In this document: piece by piece, positions 32,460 through 43,649 of the stretch
How positions within the stretch are numbered: position 1 is the stretch's first letter
Layout of the letters: every line of letters begins with the position of its first letter
Source: Saccopteryx bilineata
Taxonomy: Eukaryota; Chordata; Mammalia; Chiroptera; Emballonuridae
Assembly (NCBI RefSeq): GCF_036850765.1
Contig: NC_089494.1
Span: 228,240,779-228,304,778 of the forward strand
Direction: 5' to 3'
DNA length: 64,000 bases
Made by a program: the position numbers and the translations under genes
Notes under the pieces: model-generated
Seen by the model: the letters and a program-made list of their open reading frames with translations, nothing else
Database searches by the model: none
What the model was told of the DNA's origin: nothing

Positions 32460-33020
32460 ACCTTGCATGGACCTGCCAGGGAAAACAAACAAGCCCCGCC
32501 TTTCGCTGCCCTGGGCAACCTCCCGGGGTGCTGCAGAGGGAGGTCTGCCTGTGTGGTCACAGAGGGAAGCAGCTCGTCGCTGGGGCCCTTGACCGGTGGA
32601 GGAGCAACTGTGGGGTTGGGGGGAAGCCTGTGGGCTATTTTTGGCCAGGCCCACAACTGCAGTCAATGGAGGTTTTGTTTATGTAACATCTGCAGAAGGC
32701 CCTTTGGAGAAAATAACCCCGGGTCTCCAGGCCAGGGCTGCAACGAGCAGGGGTGCGGCGGGAGCTTCCTGTTGTTCTTGGCTCCGCTGCCCGGCTGTTC
32801 GTCCGGCTCCTCTCCTAAAGCCGTTGGCTTCCAAACTGCCTGCTCCTTCCGGGCGCCCTCTTCTCAGCGTCCTTCCGAGGGCAGAGCAGACAGAATTGTC
32901 CCTCAGAGGTGGGGACTCGGGCTCTGGGCCGCAGAGTTGCCCTCCGGACCTCAGGCTCCCCGTCACTGTGCAGCCTCAGGACGTTTCAGGGTGTCCTTCT
33001 TGCACATCTTTAGCTGAGGG
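32460..33020. promoter_or_regulatory. GC- and CpG-enriched block, possible regulatory element
   Basis: Roughly 60% GC by eye with about 25 CpG, which is high for this window, and free of recognised repeats. It contains a CArG-like CTATTTTTGG (32635-32644), a FOX-like TGTTTATG and an overlapping exact TTATGTAA (32679-32686), the PAR-bZIP/NFIL3 consensus. Overlapping frames on both strands (32463-33048) show no domain. A weak CpG island, enhancer or first exon is possible; none is shown. Confidence 0.3.
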
Positions 33021-33039
33021 GTTCGCAGTGAAATCCCAG

Positions 33040-33130
33040 TGTGATTAGTGAAAGGGGTATGGCCTGAGGTCAGCAGCGTGAGTCTGAGTCCCAGTCTACC
33101 ATTTGGCAGTTGTAGGATCTAGGGCAATTT
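33040..33130 (+). repeat. Short MIR remnant
   Basis: Head and core part only: TGAGTCTGAGTCCCAG, CTACCATTTGGCAG, TAGGATCTAGGGCAA. Confidence 0.55.
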
Positions 33131-33289
33131 GCATAATCCCCAAAGTTGTTTATTACGGACATACAAAAGCGTATCTAAGTACATCAGGGATAAATACACA
33201 TAATATGTTTATTGCCCTCCTACCAGGCTTATTCAAAGACATTATGACTTTACATATTGTTATCTTTTTGAAACCCAGGTTCCCTTGGT

Positions 33290-33635
33290 GCTATGGTCTG
33301 AATGTTTGTGTCCTTCCAAAATCCATACATTGAAATCCTAACCCTTAAGTGTGATGGTACTAGGACGTGTGGCCTTTGGGAAGTTCTTAGGTCATGAGGA
33401 TGGAACCCTCATGAGTGGTATTTGTGCCCTTATAAAAAAGGTTCCAGAGAGCTTCCTGCCCCCTTCTGCTCTATGAGGGTACCACAAAAAGTCCGCAACC
33501 CAGAAGAGAGCACTGAACGTTCATGATGACACCCGATCTCAGCCTCCAGAAGAGTGAGAAGTTTATTTCTGTCATTGATAAGTCACCAGGTCTACGGTGT
33601 TTTATTACATCAGTCCAAACAGCAACACAGTAGGG
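33290..33635 (+). repeat. MaLR-type LTR, sense
   Basis: GTGCTATGGTCTGAATGTTTG start, CCTAACCCTTAAGTGTGATG, CCTTTGGGAAGTTCTTAGG, GTGCCCTTATAAAAAAGG, TCAGCCTCCAGAAGAGTGAG and GTGTTTTATTACATCAG at the end. Confidence 0.85.
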
Positions 33636-33645
33636 AAAGGTTGGG

Positions 33646-33850
33646 GTAAGAGACCCTTTTTCAGTGTAAGTAAAGTTTACATACACAAAAATGTACAAAT
33701 CTGGAATGGGCAGTTTGGTAAATTTATTTACCTGTGTATCCACCCATGAGCTACTGCTCAGATCACAGCACAGAACATTCCCTTCAGCCTGTGTGAGAAG
33801 TTCCTGTGTGTCCCTTTCTCGTCAATAACTTGCTCATCCCCAATCTACCT
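33646..33850 (-). repeat. Probable old L1 fragment, antisense
   Basis: Contains GTAAAGTTTACATACACAAA and ATTTACCTGTGTATCCACCC, like antisense L1M 3' ends. Short and diverged. Confidence 0.45.
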
Positions 33851-33852
33851 GT

Positions 33853-34165
33853 CTTAGCCAGCTAGCACTGACAAAACAGAATACCACAGACTGGGGAGTT
33901 TAAACAATAGACATTGATTCCTCGCCGTTCTGGAGGCCGGAAGTCTGAGATCCGTGTGCCAACGAGGCCAGGTTCTGGTGAGAACTCTGACTAGGTTGAA
34001 GCAGGAGCTCTCTGGCGTCTTTTCTGATAAGAACACTAATCTTATCAGAACAGGGCCTCACCCATATGACCTCATTTAACCTTAATTACTGCCTCCACTT
34101 ACAGTTCCATCGGAGGCTAGGGCTTCCACATGCGAAGTTGGGGGAGACGCAGTCCATATAGTGCC
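33853..34165 (-). repeat. MaLR-type LTR, antisense
   Basis: Antisense signature: AGAATACCACAGACTGGGG, TTCTGGAGGCCGGAAGTCTG, AGCTCTCTGGCGTCTTTTC, CACCCATATGACCTCATTT. It is the opposite orientation to the LTR at 33290-33635, 218 bp away. Confidence 0.82.
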
Positions 34166-35254
34166 ACCTCCACTCCCTGCTCCTCCAGCCCCTGCCTGGC
34201 AGCCACTACTTTGTTCATAACATCTCAAAACTGGGAGCAGCCTAAAAGTCCCCCAACACAAAAAATGGGTAAGTGGACATTGTATAAGTAATCTCATACA
34301 ATGAAATACTCTTGCAATAAAAAAATATGGCCTACTGATATAGAGGAGCCATTGAAGGTATTCCCCTGAGCAAGTTATGAGTGAAGCAAACCAGCGGAGG
34401 CGTTTGGAACTTGTAAATTCTGATCTGTGCTGAGATCACCCCAAAGGTTGGTTTGTTCAGACCAAGTTTTGAAAGCAAAATTCCAACTCTTTCAGGGCCT
34501 TACCTAACCACTGATGGTGTTGGGCCCCCAAATGGTGACGGCATCCCCAGCTCAGAACATGATTGGTTGGTGTCCAGTAGAGCCTTGTTAATATGAAACA
34601 GGGCTTTCCTGGGGGAGAAATTGACTTTGAATTTGGACTTTCTATTGTTTTTATTTAAGAACAATAGGGTAACCAGTTGGCTGAGGAAAAAAAACAGTTG
34701 TTTCAAGTTAAGTGTAATTTTGAATTAAGCCAATATTGGCTTAACAGGTTTTACTCGAGTTGATTTTCTGTACATAGGATGTTTTACTGCGTCCGAGGAA
34801 GATCGTGGTAGACTTCTGCGTCTGTTGTGACTTGGCCTTATGCTTTGTAAAATATCAAAGTATGTACATTTATTTTTAACAGTTGTTCTTCCGGTTTGGG
34901 TTAAACTGTTTAACAGGAAAAAGGTTTTATTTTTAATATATATATAAATTATCTCTTTTGAGGCAAGGAGTTTAAATTCTCTTAAATAATAGATTTTAAA
35001 GTGAAGGTAGCTAGAACTTGAGATCTGAAGTAACAAGCCAAACCGCTCAAAATTCTGCACAATACAACATTTCCCAGGCAATAGATTGGGTTTTCTACTC
35101 CCAGAGGTTTTGTTCTGGTTTCTGAGTCTGGTTTTTATCCAGAGGCCTTGCTTGCCTGTTGTCCTAATTTGCCTTTGGTTTTTGCACTATGTGGATATTA
35201 CAATAGCCAGAAGCAGGGACGCCAGTGAGGATAGAGGGAAGGTCTGCATTGTAA
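34166..35254. other. Unassigned stretch, a short old L1 piece near 34220-34350
   Basis: GGAGCAGCCTAAAAGTCCCC, GGGTAAGTGGACATTG and ACAATGAAATACTCTTGC suggest a decayed L1 ORF2 end at 34220-34350. The remainder is unrecognised and repeat-poor. Confidence 0.45.
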
Positions 35255-35400
35255 TATCCAAGGGACCTGGATTTGAGTCCTAGATCCTCCCTACTTGACT
35301 GTGTGCCCTCAGTTTCATCATTTGTAAAAGGAAAGTGATAATGCCTGCTTCTGAGCATGTGATAAGAATTTGGAAGTAGTATCTGTGAGGTGCCTGGCTT
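35255..35400 (+). repeat. MIR SINE remnant
   Basis: CCTGGATTTGAGTCCTAG, TGTGTGCCCTCAGTTTCATC, TGTAAAAGGAAAGTGATAATG and GTGAGGTGCCTGGC in order. Confidence 0.8.
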
Positions 35401-35492
35401 ATTCATTACCTACTATGTGTCAGACACCTTACTGATGGGGACAGAGCAGTGAACAAAATGATCTCTGCCCCAAGGAACTCATGGAGGTTCAA
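35401..35492 (-). repeat. L2 LINE 3' end remnant, antisense
   Basis: TTACCTACTATGTGTCAGACACC, read in pieces, then GGGACAGAGCAGTGAACAAA and CCCCAAGGAACTCATGG: antisense of the L2a 3' end. Confidence 0.75.
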
Positions 35493-36400
35493 TAAACAGG
35501 CACTATTCCAACTTGTACATGAAAAGATGCTCGACATCACAGATCATTGGGAAATACAAATCAAAACCACGATGAGATATCACCTCTCACCTATTTGTAT
35601 GGCTATTATTTTAAAAAATCAAGAGATAACAAATGATGGGGAGAATGTGGAAAAATTGGAACGCTTGCCCTGTTGGTGGAAATGCAAAACGATGTGGTCA
35701 CAGGGAAAGACAGTATGAGGTTCCTCAAAAATTTACAAATAGAGCTGCCATACAATCTGCAATTTCACTTCTGAATATTTTTTCAGAAGAATTAAAATCA
35801 AGATGCCAAAGCAGTATTTGTGCACCCGTGCTCATTAAAACATTACTGACAATAGCCAAAATGTAGAAACAATCTAAAGGTTTATTGCTGGATGAATAGA
35901 TAAAGAAAAGCTGGTATAACCATGCAATGGAATATTATTCAACCTTAAAAAGGAAGAAAATCCTATCATATGGAACAATATAGATGAATGTTGAAGACAT
36001 TATGTTAAGTGAAAGAAGCCCGTCACAGAAGGACAAATACCGCATGACTCCATCTATGTAATAGTCAAGCTCATCGAACCAGAGAGTAGAATGGTGGTTG
36101 CTAAGGAAAGGCGGAAATGGAGAGTTGCTATTTAACAAATATAAAGTTCAATTATACCAAATAAATAAGTTCTAGAAATCTGCTCTACAATATAACACCT
36201 ATAGTTAATAATAACATACAGTATATTTTTAAAAATTAAGAGGATAAACCTCATGTTAAGTGTTCTACAACAATTAGAAAAAAGGAAACTGTCTAAATTT
36301 AATTACATAATATTTGCATAACTCAAAAATTTAAATTTATCATAAAATTCATTGAATTTTGTGATATGTAAATTATATTTCAATAAAGCTGTTTCCAAAA
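35493..36400 (+). repeat. Old L1 ORF2 end and 3'UTR remnant
   Basis: Decayed ORF2 C-terminus: ATCAAAACCACGATGAGATA, CACCTCTCACCTATTTGTATGG, CACTGCTGAATATTTTT-like pieces, ACAATAGCCAAAATGTAGAAAC and GCAATGGAATATTATTCAACC; then a 3'UTR. It is more diverged than the copies at 1-11554, so it is an older subfamily. Confidence 0.85.
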
Positions 36401-36889
36401 AATGGTAGATGGAATATTATTCAGCACTAAAAAGAAGTGAGCTATCAAGCTGTGAAAAGACATAGGAGAAACGTAGATGAATATGAAAGAAGCCAGTCTG
36501 AAAAGGCTACATACTGCATGATTCCACCTATATGACATTCTGGAAGAGACAAAGCTAGGGAGACAATAAAAAGGCAGTGGATGCCAGGGGTTGGGAGGGA
36601 TGAACAGGTGGAACACAGGATACTATAATGATGGATACGTGTCATTACACATTTGTCCGAACTCATAGCAGGTACAACACCAAGAGTGAACCCCAAGGTA
36701 AACAAACTTTGGGCAATTATGATGGGTCAGGGTAGACCTGTCCTTGGAACAAATATATCATTTTGGTGAGTGCAGTTAATAATTAAAGAGGCTATGCAGG
36801 TGTGAGGGAAGGGGTCTATGGGAAATCTCTAAATCTTCCTCTTAATTTAATCATAGACTTAAAAGTGCGATAAAAAATAGTCTTTAAAA
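36401..36889 (+). repeat. Second old L1 3' end remnant
   Basis: It starts again with TGGAATATTATTCAGCACTAAAA and carries a 3'UTR with GTGGATGCCAGGGGTTGGGAG, read in parts. It follows the previous L1 piece in the same orientation, a tandem of two independent L1 tails. Confidence 0.75.
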
Positions 36890-37325
36890 AATTTAACAGC
36901 CCCACCTCCTTCAAGTCTGCTCTGTGTCGCCATTCGCCCTCTCAGACCCTCTTTGTCTGTTCCACTCTTTTTTCTCATAATCACCTTCTGACATACTATA
37001 TAATTTATTTACCTTATGTAATTGATTCTAAGTGGTACATCCAATTTCACACTTTAGTACACATGAATCAGGAAGTGTTTAATAATTGGCAGTAATTAGT
37101 AGTGCTCTTTCTATCTCTAGTGCATCTCTTAACATTGTCCTTTTAAAGACAATATGTGTCATGTTATGTTATTGTTTGTTTGTTTTCATTTATTTTCCAT
37201 ATGAGAATGTCAGCTGAATAAGGGTAGGGCTCTTTATTTTGTTCACCGCTATATTCTAAGTGCCTAGAACAGTACCTGGTATGTAGCAGGTTCTTGATAA
37301 ACATTTGTTGAAAGAATGAATAGGT
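36890..37325 (+). repeat. L2 LINE 3' part
   Basis: GAATGTCAGCTGAATAAGGG, CTATATTCTAAGTGCCTAG and AGTACCTGGTATGTAGCAGG are the L2 3' end in sense. The upstream part, with CCCACCTCCTTCAAGTCTGC, fits the L2 coding end. Confidence 0.8.
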
Positions 37326-39180
37326 ATCATGCCTACTGTTAATAAACTGATTATAAAACAAGAAAACTAAAATTAAAAGATTAGATGAGTTATTAGTAGA
37401 ACGACCTATTTTTACTATTTCCTCACTGTTCTATCCTGGGAATACTGGGAAAAGAGCCTGGGTAAGAAGAATGTTGGTGAGTCACTCTAGGGTATAAAGT
37501 GACCTCCAGAGACCTTTGGGAAGGTTAAAAAAGGTTACATTAGTTAGCTCAGTCCCAGAAGCCTCTGTCCATACTGTCCCTCCTCTGAAGCACTAATTCA
37601 TGACATTCCCTGAGGGTAGCCCAGTCCTATAGGAAACGTTGATAGATGGTCCCCCCACTCTCCATCGGTCAATTAATCTCTTCAACATGCCTTGATTGTC
37701 CAGGAATCACCTGTCCCCCAAAGCAGGCTCAGTCTTTCAGTTTTGTTGGCCAGCACTGCATTGGCCCTTATTAGCAGTGACCTGGAGGCCCCTGAGGTTG
37801 GGCGGGGGATGGGTGGTTTCCCCGGACAGTCTGGAGAGGCTGTGCAGCATTCATTACCGATGGCCCTGGGGCAGGACTGACACCAGGTCTGGGCTTGCGC
37901 ACCTGGTAATGGTTAGTTTCCTCGTTAGAGGAACCTCCGCTCTGGTTCACATTAGCTGATGTTTACTGTCACTGCCACAGACCACCCCCTTGTTTTCCTT
38001 TTGTTTCAAGGGATAAATCTTATATTGTCAGCCCTTTAGAAGGAATGAACGGGTCAAGGAGCTGGGAAAACCCATGGGGGGAGGGGGGACAAGTGCAACT
38101 TCCCATAGGATAGAGACCCCCTTTCTCAAGCAGCTTTAAGTTGCTTCACTTTTTTCTCTCTCGTTCGACCACAATGCCTGGGATCCACAGTATTTTTAAG
38201 GAACCATAAAAATATTTTCTTTTCTTTTTTTAATCAGAAGGAAAAAAAATAAACTTTTAGGGTTAAAAAATGTTTTTATTTTTGTCTGACAGCAGAGAAT
38301 TTTCAGGTCAATGAAAAACTTTTATATTTTGCCTAAAATAAAAAAAAAATGTGAAGTATTTAAAGTTATTTCAAAAATAATTTCTAATTTCGATGGTATT
38401 ATGAGGAAGGGGCCCATGAAAGTCACATGGTGGCCTTGTTTATTACCAGATTAGGAAGGTGATCTTGTCCTTCGTGTGAGGACTGGTGGATGGGGAACCT
38501 CTGGGACTGTGGCAAACAGCAAAGGGAATGTTGAAGGGAAGATGCACAGACATGTCCTGAGTGCCACTATGGTGAGCCTGGTGCTGGCATGTTAGGCATG
38601 TTATCTTATTGAAGGCTTACAACTCTGGGAGCCCATAGAATCACCCAATTTTTCAATGAGCCCCGTGTCTTCCCCTTTCTTAAAAAAATTCATTGCCATG
38701 CTCATAAATCCTTCTCAATTAGCTTATCCAAATGTTGCTTGGATTTTTTTTTTTTTTAGAAAATTGTTTTTTTCTCTCTTTGATCTTTAAATTAGAACCA
38801 GGAAGATGGTTTTGTTTTTTTTTTTTACCGTCAGAGCTGGACTTAGGAGGTAAACAACTTTTGACTGTGTTCGAAGTTGCTCCTGGAATCTTGGTCTTGA
38901 TAACCTGCCTTGGAGAAATACGTCAATTTTACTTACTATTTTTGTAATGTTTAAAATGTCCAAAGATCATTTAAAAAACAATTTCACAATCAAACTTTAG
39001 TCCCGTTGGCCCTCGTGCAAACACCCACGCTGTCCTCAGAATGTGGCCTATGGGCCATTCAGTTAGGAAAAACAGAAAACAAAGTCTGCCCACTGAAACA
39101 AATCCTGCAAAATCTGGCCCTAGAAAGACAAACTGCACTGACTTCCGGAGCCCGAGGATCTTGATTGAACAACTTGGGTC
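37326..39180. other. Repeat-poor stretch
   Basis: About 1.85 kb without recognised repeats, with A/T runs at 38220-38360 and T-runs at 38746-38757 and 38815-38826. No supported exon; candidate single-copy or regulatory DNA. Confidence 0.4.
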
Positions 39181-39310
39181 GTTCGTTTATTTAATGTCCC
39201 TGCGTGCCTGCTGTGTTATATATTGGGCATAGTGCCAGCAGCTGACCATTCAAACATAAACGGGAGTTAGTTCTAGCTCTCAAGCCCTTCACAGTCTAGT
39301 GGGAAAGACC
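39181..39310 (-). repeat. Probable L2-like 3' end remnant, antisense
   Basis: TTTATTTAATGTCCCTGCGTGC, read in parts, then CATAGTGCCAGCAGCTGACC and TCACAGTCTAGTGGGAAAG resemble an antisense L2 tail. Confidence 0.45.
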
Positions 39311-39314
39311 ATCC

Positions 39315-40128
39315 TGGCCCGTATCCTTTAGCCCTAGACTCTTGCAGAGGCCTCCTAACTGTCCTCCATTCTCCACACCTGAGACAGAAGGTCCCATGTA
39401 AACATACTGGCCATGCCCCTCTGTTTTTCTAAACCAGGCCAAGACCCCCAGTCTGTTCATGGCTCTCCCCTTGCTATTTCATAGTCCTAGAATGCTTGCC
39501 CGTCAGCCGCCAGAGGCCCACGGGGCTCCTCCTCACCTCCTTCAGGCTGTTATGCAAATGTCATTTCAGGGAGGCTTCTCCTCCCTTCACTATTCACTAT
39601 TGTAGCTCCTGTTGGGAACCTTCCTTTGCCTTTTCCTGCAATTATTTTCTTCTATTGCACTTTTCATCATCTAACCATGCTGTGGCATTTTACTTATTTA
39701 TTTTCATTATCTATCTCCCCTCTGCTTTCTAAGAGCAAATATTTTGTCTGTTCTATATCCAACCGCTTAATCCCAATCTAAGGAGCACCTGGAATAGTAC
39801 CTAAAGCAGCAGTTTTCTGCCGTGTGCCACCACAGGGACACTGGTACGGGCAAGGATTTTTAAAACGTGCGCTACCTGCCTATTTAGTCAGGGGCACTGA
39901 CCTCTTTCCCTTAGATTAGCAAATAAAAAAAAAATGACAACAGCCAACACAACTATAGCCATTTATAGTGTGAATGAATAAAAATTACACTTATTTTTTG
40001 TCAGTTAGGCAAAAAATATATTTTCCAGTGTGCTGCAGAAATTTTAGTAATTAGTTTATATGTGCCATGAAATAAAAAGAAAAGGTTGAAAATTGCTGAT
40101 TTAGAGTATAGTAGTTGCTCAATAAGAA
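39315..40128 (+). repeat. L2 LINE 3' part, interrupted by hAT element
   Basis: GAGGCCTCCTAACTGTCCTCC, CTAGAATGCTTGCCCG, TCATTTCAGGGAGGCTTCTCC, GAGCAAATATTTTGTCTG and CACCTGGAATAGTACC in L2 order. After the insert the tail resumes with GTAGTTGCTCAATAAG. Confidence 0.85.
39807..40098 (+). mobile_element. Non-autonomous hAT element inside L2 tail (292 bp)
   Basis: Ends CAGCAGTTTTCTGCC and GGTTGAAAATTGCTG form imperfect inverted repeats; GTGTGCCACCACAGGGACAC and AGTGTGCTGCAGAAATTTTAG lie inside. Flanks ACCTAAAG (39799-39806) and ATTTAGAG (40099-40106) match at five of eight bases, all differences being transitions, as in a decayed 8-bp duplication. The L2 continuity across it supports the limits. 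Confidence 0.75.
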
Positions 40129-40500
40129 TTTATTTTTTGTATAACTAAGTGACTGAATGAAACATTCGTATAAAACGAACACGTGCTACATAGGAATGGC
40201 TTTTTGAGCACACAGGCTGATGCGCGCTTAACGAAACCTTGCAGGCTGACGCCAACAGGTGACTTTGCACTTAACCTCAGAGGTTCAGCAGCACTTAGCC
40301 AGGCGAAGAGAAAAGGAAAGGTGCTCAGGTGGACGGAGCAGTGTAAGTGAAAGAACGTGCCTGTTCGGGAACTGCAGGAGGTAGGGTGCTGAGTGTGGGA
40401 GTGTGTGGAACAGGCAGTGGCATGAAACAAGGTTGGAAATGTAGCCCAGCTCTAGCTTGTGTCCAACTGAGGAGTGCTGACCTCTTTTATCAGAGGATGG
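40129..40500. other. Unassigned stretch
   Basis: Nothing recognised; the minus-strand frame 40119-40430 has no domain. Confidence 0.4.
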
Positions 40501-40790
40501 GAGCTACTGACGGTTCTTGAGCAGAAGAAAACCACCACCAGGTTTATGTTTTAAGAAGACCACTCTGGAAGTCCTGTGGGGGAAAAATTGGGGGGAAGCT
40601 GGAAATTGGGGGCAGAAAGAGCAGCTTCAAAGGTTGCTGCACTCTGCTTGCCACATCTATTGCGAGGGTGAAGACCATTCTCAGCAATCAGACTGTCACA
40701 TCCCAGAAAATGTGGACCTCACTCTGAAGGACACACAGTTACTGTGAAGGACCCCAGAGGCACCTTGTGGAGAGACTTCGATCACATCAG
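40501..40790 (-). repeat. Probable L2 LINE fragment, antisense
   Basis: TTGAGCAGAAGAAAACC and GTTTTAAGAAGACCACTCTGG resemble the antisense L2 ORF end (compare 50066-50120). Confidence 0.5.
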
Positions 40791-41529
40791 TGCAGAACTC
40801 AGTCTCCTTGGAAAGAAAAAGAAGAGGCAGTGAGCTAACAAATGGGGAAATAGAAAGGAACAGGAAATAGGTCGCATTGTCTGTAGTCACATGCAGAACG
40901 TGATCAAGGGCATTCCACTGGGCTTTAGTTACAAGGCGAGGTCTGTGTAACACTCACTACCCCGTCAATGTGGTTATTCAGGAGAATGTTTCTCTTGTTG
41001 AAATCAGAAATTTCTTGGGCAAAAAATTTATCTGCAGGGTTCAGATGAGGTCAGGCATTGCTTGTTCAGTATCTTAAGCCCAGAAAGATGAGTTGTCTCT
41101 TGAAGGAAATAACATTGAACTGGTATCAAATTCAGCAGTTTTGATTCAGTAAGCCACAGCAGTTAAAAACAAGGATATCAGAAAATTTTTGGATGGTATC
41201 TATGCTTCCAAAAAAGGAACCATTCAGCAGGCTGATGAATAAGATCTAAGTTGTCCAGTTAGAGAAATAGAAGATGCTGGATGATTCCTCAGACTTATTT
41301 GTGATATTTTAAAGATGCAATAAAGCCATGTGTTAGAAGAAATTTTTTTTATGTTGGTGCAGTAAAATTGTTGAAAGTGGACAAATACTTGCAGCAGTGA
41401 GAGTAGGTGTGACAAAGAGAAAGGATTTAAGAGATATTGAGATAGTAGATTCTAAAGGATTTGATGACCCGTGGGAGGGGGGAGGAGAGAAGAGACTGGC
41501 TTGAGTGGAAAAAGGAGAGAATGACTCTT
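40791..41529. other. Unassigned stretch
   Basis: No gene or repeat recognised with confidence; it may be further decayed L2. Confidence 0.35.
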
Positions 41530-42985
41530 TCTAGTGTCTTTTGGGTAATGCAGGTAAATATAGAAATTCATCCCATAAATATTTATTGACAACCACTGTG
41601 TACAAGGTACTAATCCAGGCACTGGGGATATGGCTTTGCACAAAACAGAAAAAGCCCAAGTGGAAGAGACTGTCAATAAATAAGTCAAGAGGTAGTACAC
41701 TTTCAGACTGGGATAAGCCTGTGACAAAAACACAGCATGGGGAAAAGATGCAGTGCAATGTTTATTTTATGGAGGAGTCTGGGGACAGTTCTCTGAGGAG
41801 GTGATGTTAGAGCACAGGAAAGCCTTGTGAAGGTCTGGAGGGAAAGATGCAGGCAGGGGAAATAGTGAGCACAGAGGCTGTGACTGAAACAAAGGGCTTG
41901 CCTGACAAACAATACAAAGGTCCATGTGGAGCTCGGTGAGTTAAGTGACATGGCAAAGGAAGGTAGGCGGGGACTAGATTCTTCCAGCTTTGTCCACCAT
42001 GACGCTGAGTGTGGATTTCATTTGGAGTGTGATGGGAAGCCATTGAATGGGTTTGAACAAGGGTGAGACGTAATGTGACTTACTTTTTTGTTGTCTTTAA
42101 ATCTTAATGGCTGTGGGATATAGAATGAATTTCAGAGATATAAGAATGAAAGCCGTAGTTCAGGTAAAAGAAAAGGGTGGCTAAGAGTTGGGTTGTAGCA
42201 ACAAAAATGTTGAGAAGTAGATAATCTTTTTGTCGTTTGGAAGGTTGAACAATCAGAACTTGCAGAGGGATTGACTAATGGGGGAGAATAGGAATGAAGA
42301 ATTACTCCAGGGTTATTCACCTGAAAAAGTAGGTAGATGTTGATGCTCTTTACTGAGGGTGAGAAATGTTGGGAGAAATAGGTTTTAAGGTGATGGAGGA
42401 GGGAATCAACTGTTTTCAGACATATTTCACTTGGAAAGCCTATTTAATTCCCTGAAGGAAACACAGTAAGACAGCTAGATACGCAGGTCTGGAGTTCATA
42501 GGGAAGGATTGGGCTAAAATGAAAATTTGAAGGTGTTTGATGACTTGAGATTGAATGACATCACCAGGGAGCTGAACATAAATAGGAAAGAGAAGGTGGC
42601 CCGGGCCTGACGCTTGCTCTCTCAAGATCACAGTGGTTGAGTGGAGGAGGAGCAGCCCTGATAGATGAAGGAGATGTCACTGAGACAAATTTGAGCAGGT
42701 GGTGCCCCAAATGCCAAGCGAAGAGATTGTTTCAAGAATGAAAGAGTGATCTTCTGTGTGAAATGCTGCGGAGAGGTCCAGTAAGATGAGACCGGAGACT
42801 AAGGCATTGGGCACGGCAAGGTTGCCAACATAAAGACTTTGCCTACCTTGACAGGAGCTGTTTTGGAGAGTGGGAAGTGAGAAAGTGAAAATAAGGACTA
42901 GCGATTGCTCAAAAACCTTTGCTCTGAAAGAATGTAGAGAGAGGATGTGAGCACTGAACAGAAACAAGAGGTCCAGGGGCTTTTA
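41530..42985 (-). repeat. L2 LINE, long antisense copy with RT remnant
   Basis: The left end is the antisense L2 3' end (AAATATTTATTGACAACCACTG; CTAATCCAGGCACTGGGGAT; CTCTGAGGAGGTGATGTTAG), followed by antisense ORF2. RT domain pieces are readable on the minus strand. Confidence 0.85.
42440..42967 (-). pseudogene. L2 reverse transcriptase remnant
   Basis: The minus frame 42677-42967 contains LILLDLSAAFHTEDHSFIL, the RT motif A region of CR1/L2-type LINEs, where the catalytic Asp (in LDLSAAF) is kept. The frame at 42440-42631 holds the following GHLLFPIYVQLPGDVIQSQ region, just before the expected motif C. Stops and indels separate the two. It is an old fossil and non-functional. Confidence 0.8.
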
Positions 42986-43254
42986 TTTTGTTTTATTTAT
43001 TTATTTTTACTGCATATTTATGTGGAGATGGAAGTTATTCAGTAAAAGAGGAAAACTAATGACACAGGAGAGAGAGGGGTGAATTTTAGGAACCAAACCT
43101 TTGACTCAGTAGGAGGATGGGGCAGAGTGGAGGGGTTGGTCTTAGTAACAGGTACTTTCCCACCTGCTGTAAGAGGAAGGCACATAGGGGCACAGGTGCT
43201 GGTCCTACAAGGAGGCGTCCTCTCCAGTTGTGTTTACCTATGTGGGAAAATGCA
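42986..43254. other. Unassigned stretch
   Basis: Probably the rest of old L2 sequence; nothing firm. Confidence 0.35.
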
Positions 43255-43489
43255 CTGCTCACAAAAATTAGGGGATCAGGGAACGTACAGATATTCCAGT
43301 GCTTTCAGCTTTTTGTATAGTGCATTTTTCACCAATGAAATAAAAGTTGGTTTTGCATCTCATTTGCACAATCTAACTTTCTTTGACTTGTTTGCTTTTC
43401 TGATGTTCTTGTTAAATAAAAAATATCAAATGCTTCTTTTTTTATCGCTTCATATTCATTTTGAAACATTCCCTAATTTTTGTGAGCAG
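43255..43489 (+). mobile_element. Small mariner-type MITE (235 bp)
   Basis: Ends CTGCTCACAAAAATTAGGGG and ...CCCTAATTTTTGTGAGCAG are inverted repeats of about 19 bp. TA follows at 43490-43491; on the left CA (43253-43254) stands in place of TA, one transition away. The interior is AT-rich, without a transposase. The plus frame 43079-43516 runs through it and is not a gene. Confidence 0.85.
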
Positions 43490-43649
43490 TATATTCAGCC
43501 AAGAGGGAGGAAGTAGTATGGATGCTGGAAGCTTGAGAAGCAAGGAGGAGAATATGAAGAGTAGCCACAGGATCAGGTGAGCCAGCTGGAGAGCAAATAT
43601 ATTCGGGTTGTTAGGCAATGGTGAGTGCTCACATAAGATACAGTGTTTA

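Noticed and set aside
32463..33048. Overlapping 150-184 aa frames in the CpG-enriched block
   Set aside because: Frames are open on both strands because of GC-rich composition; no domain recognised.
43079..43516. 145-aa plus-strand frame
   Set aside because: It runs through the mariner MITE and AT-rich flank; no domain.
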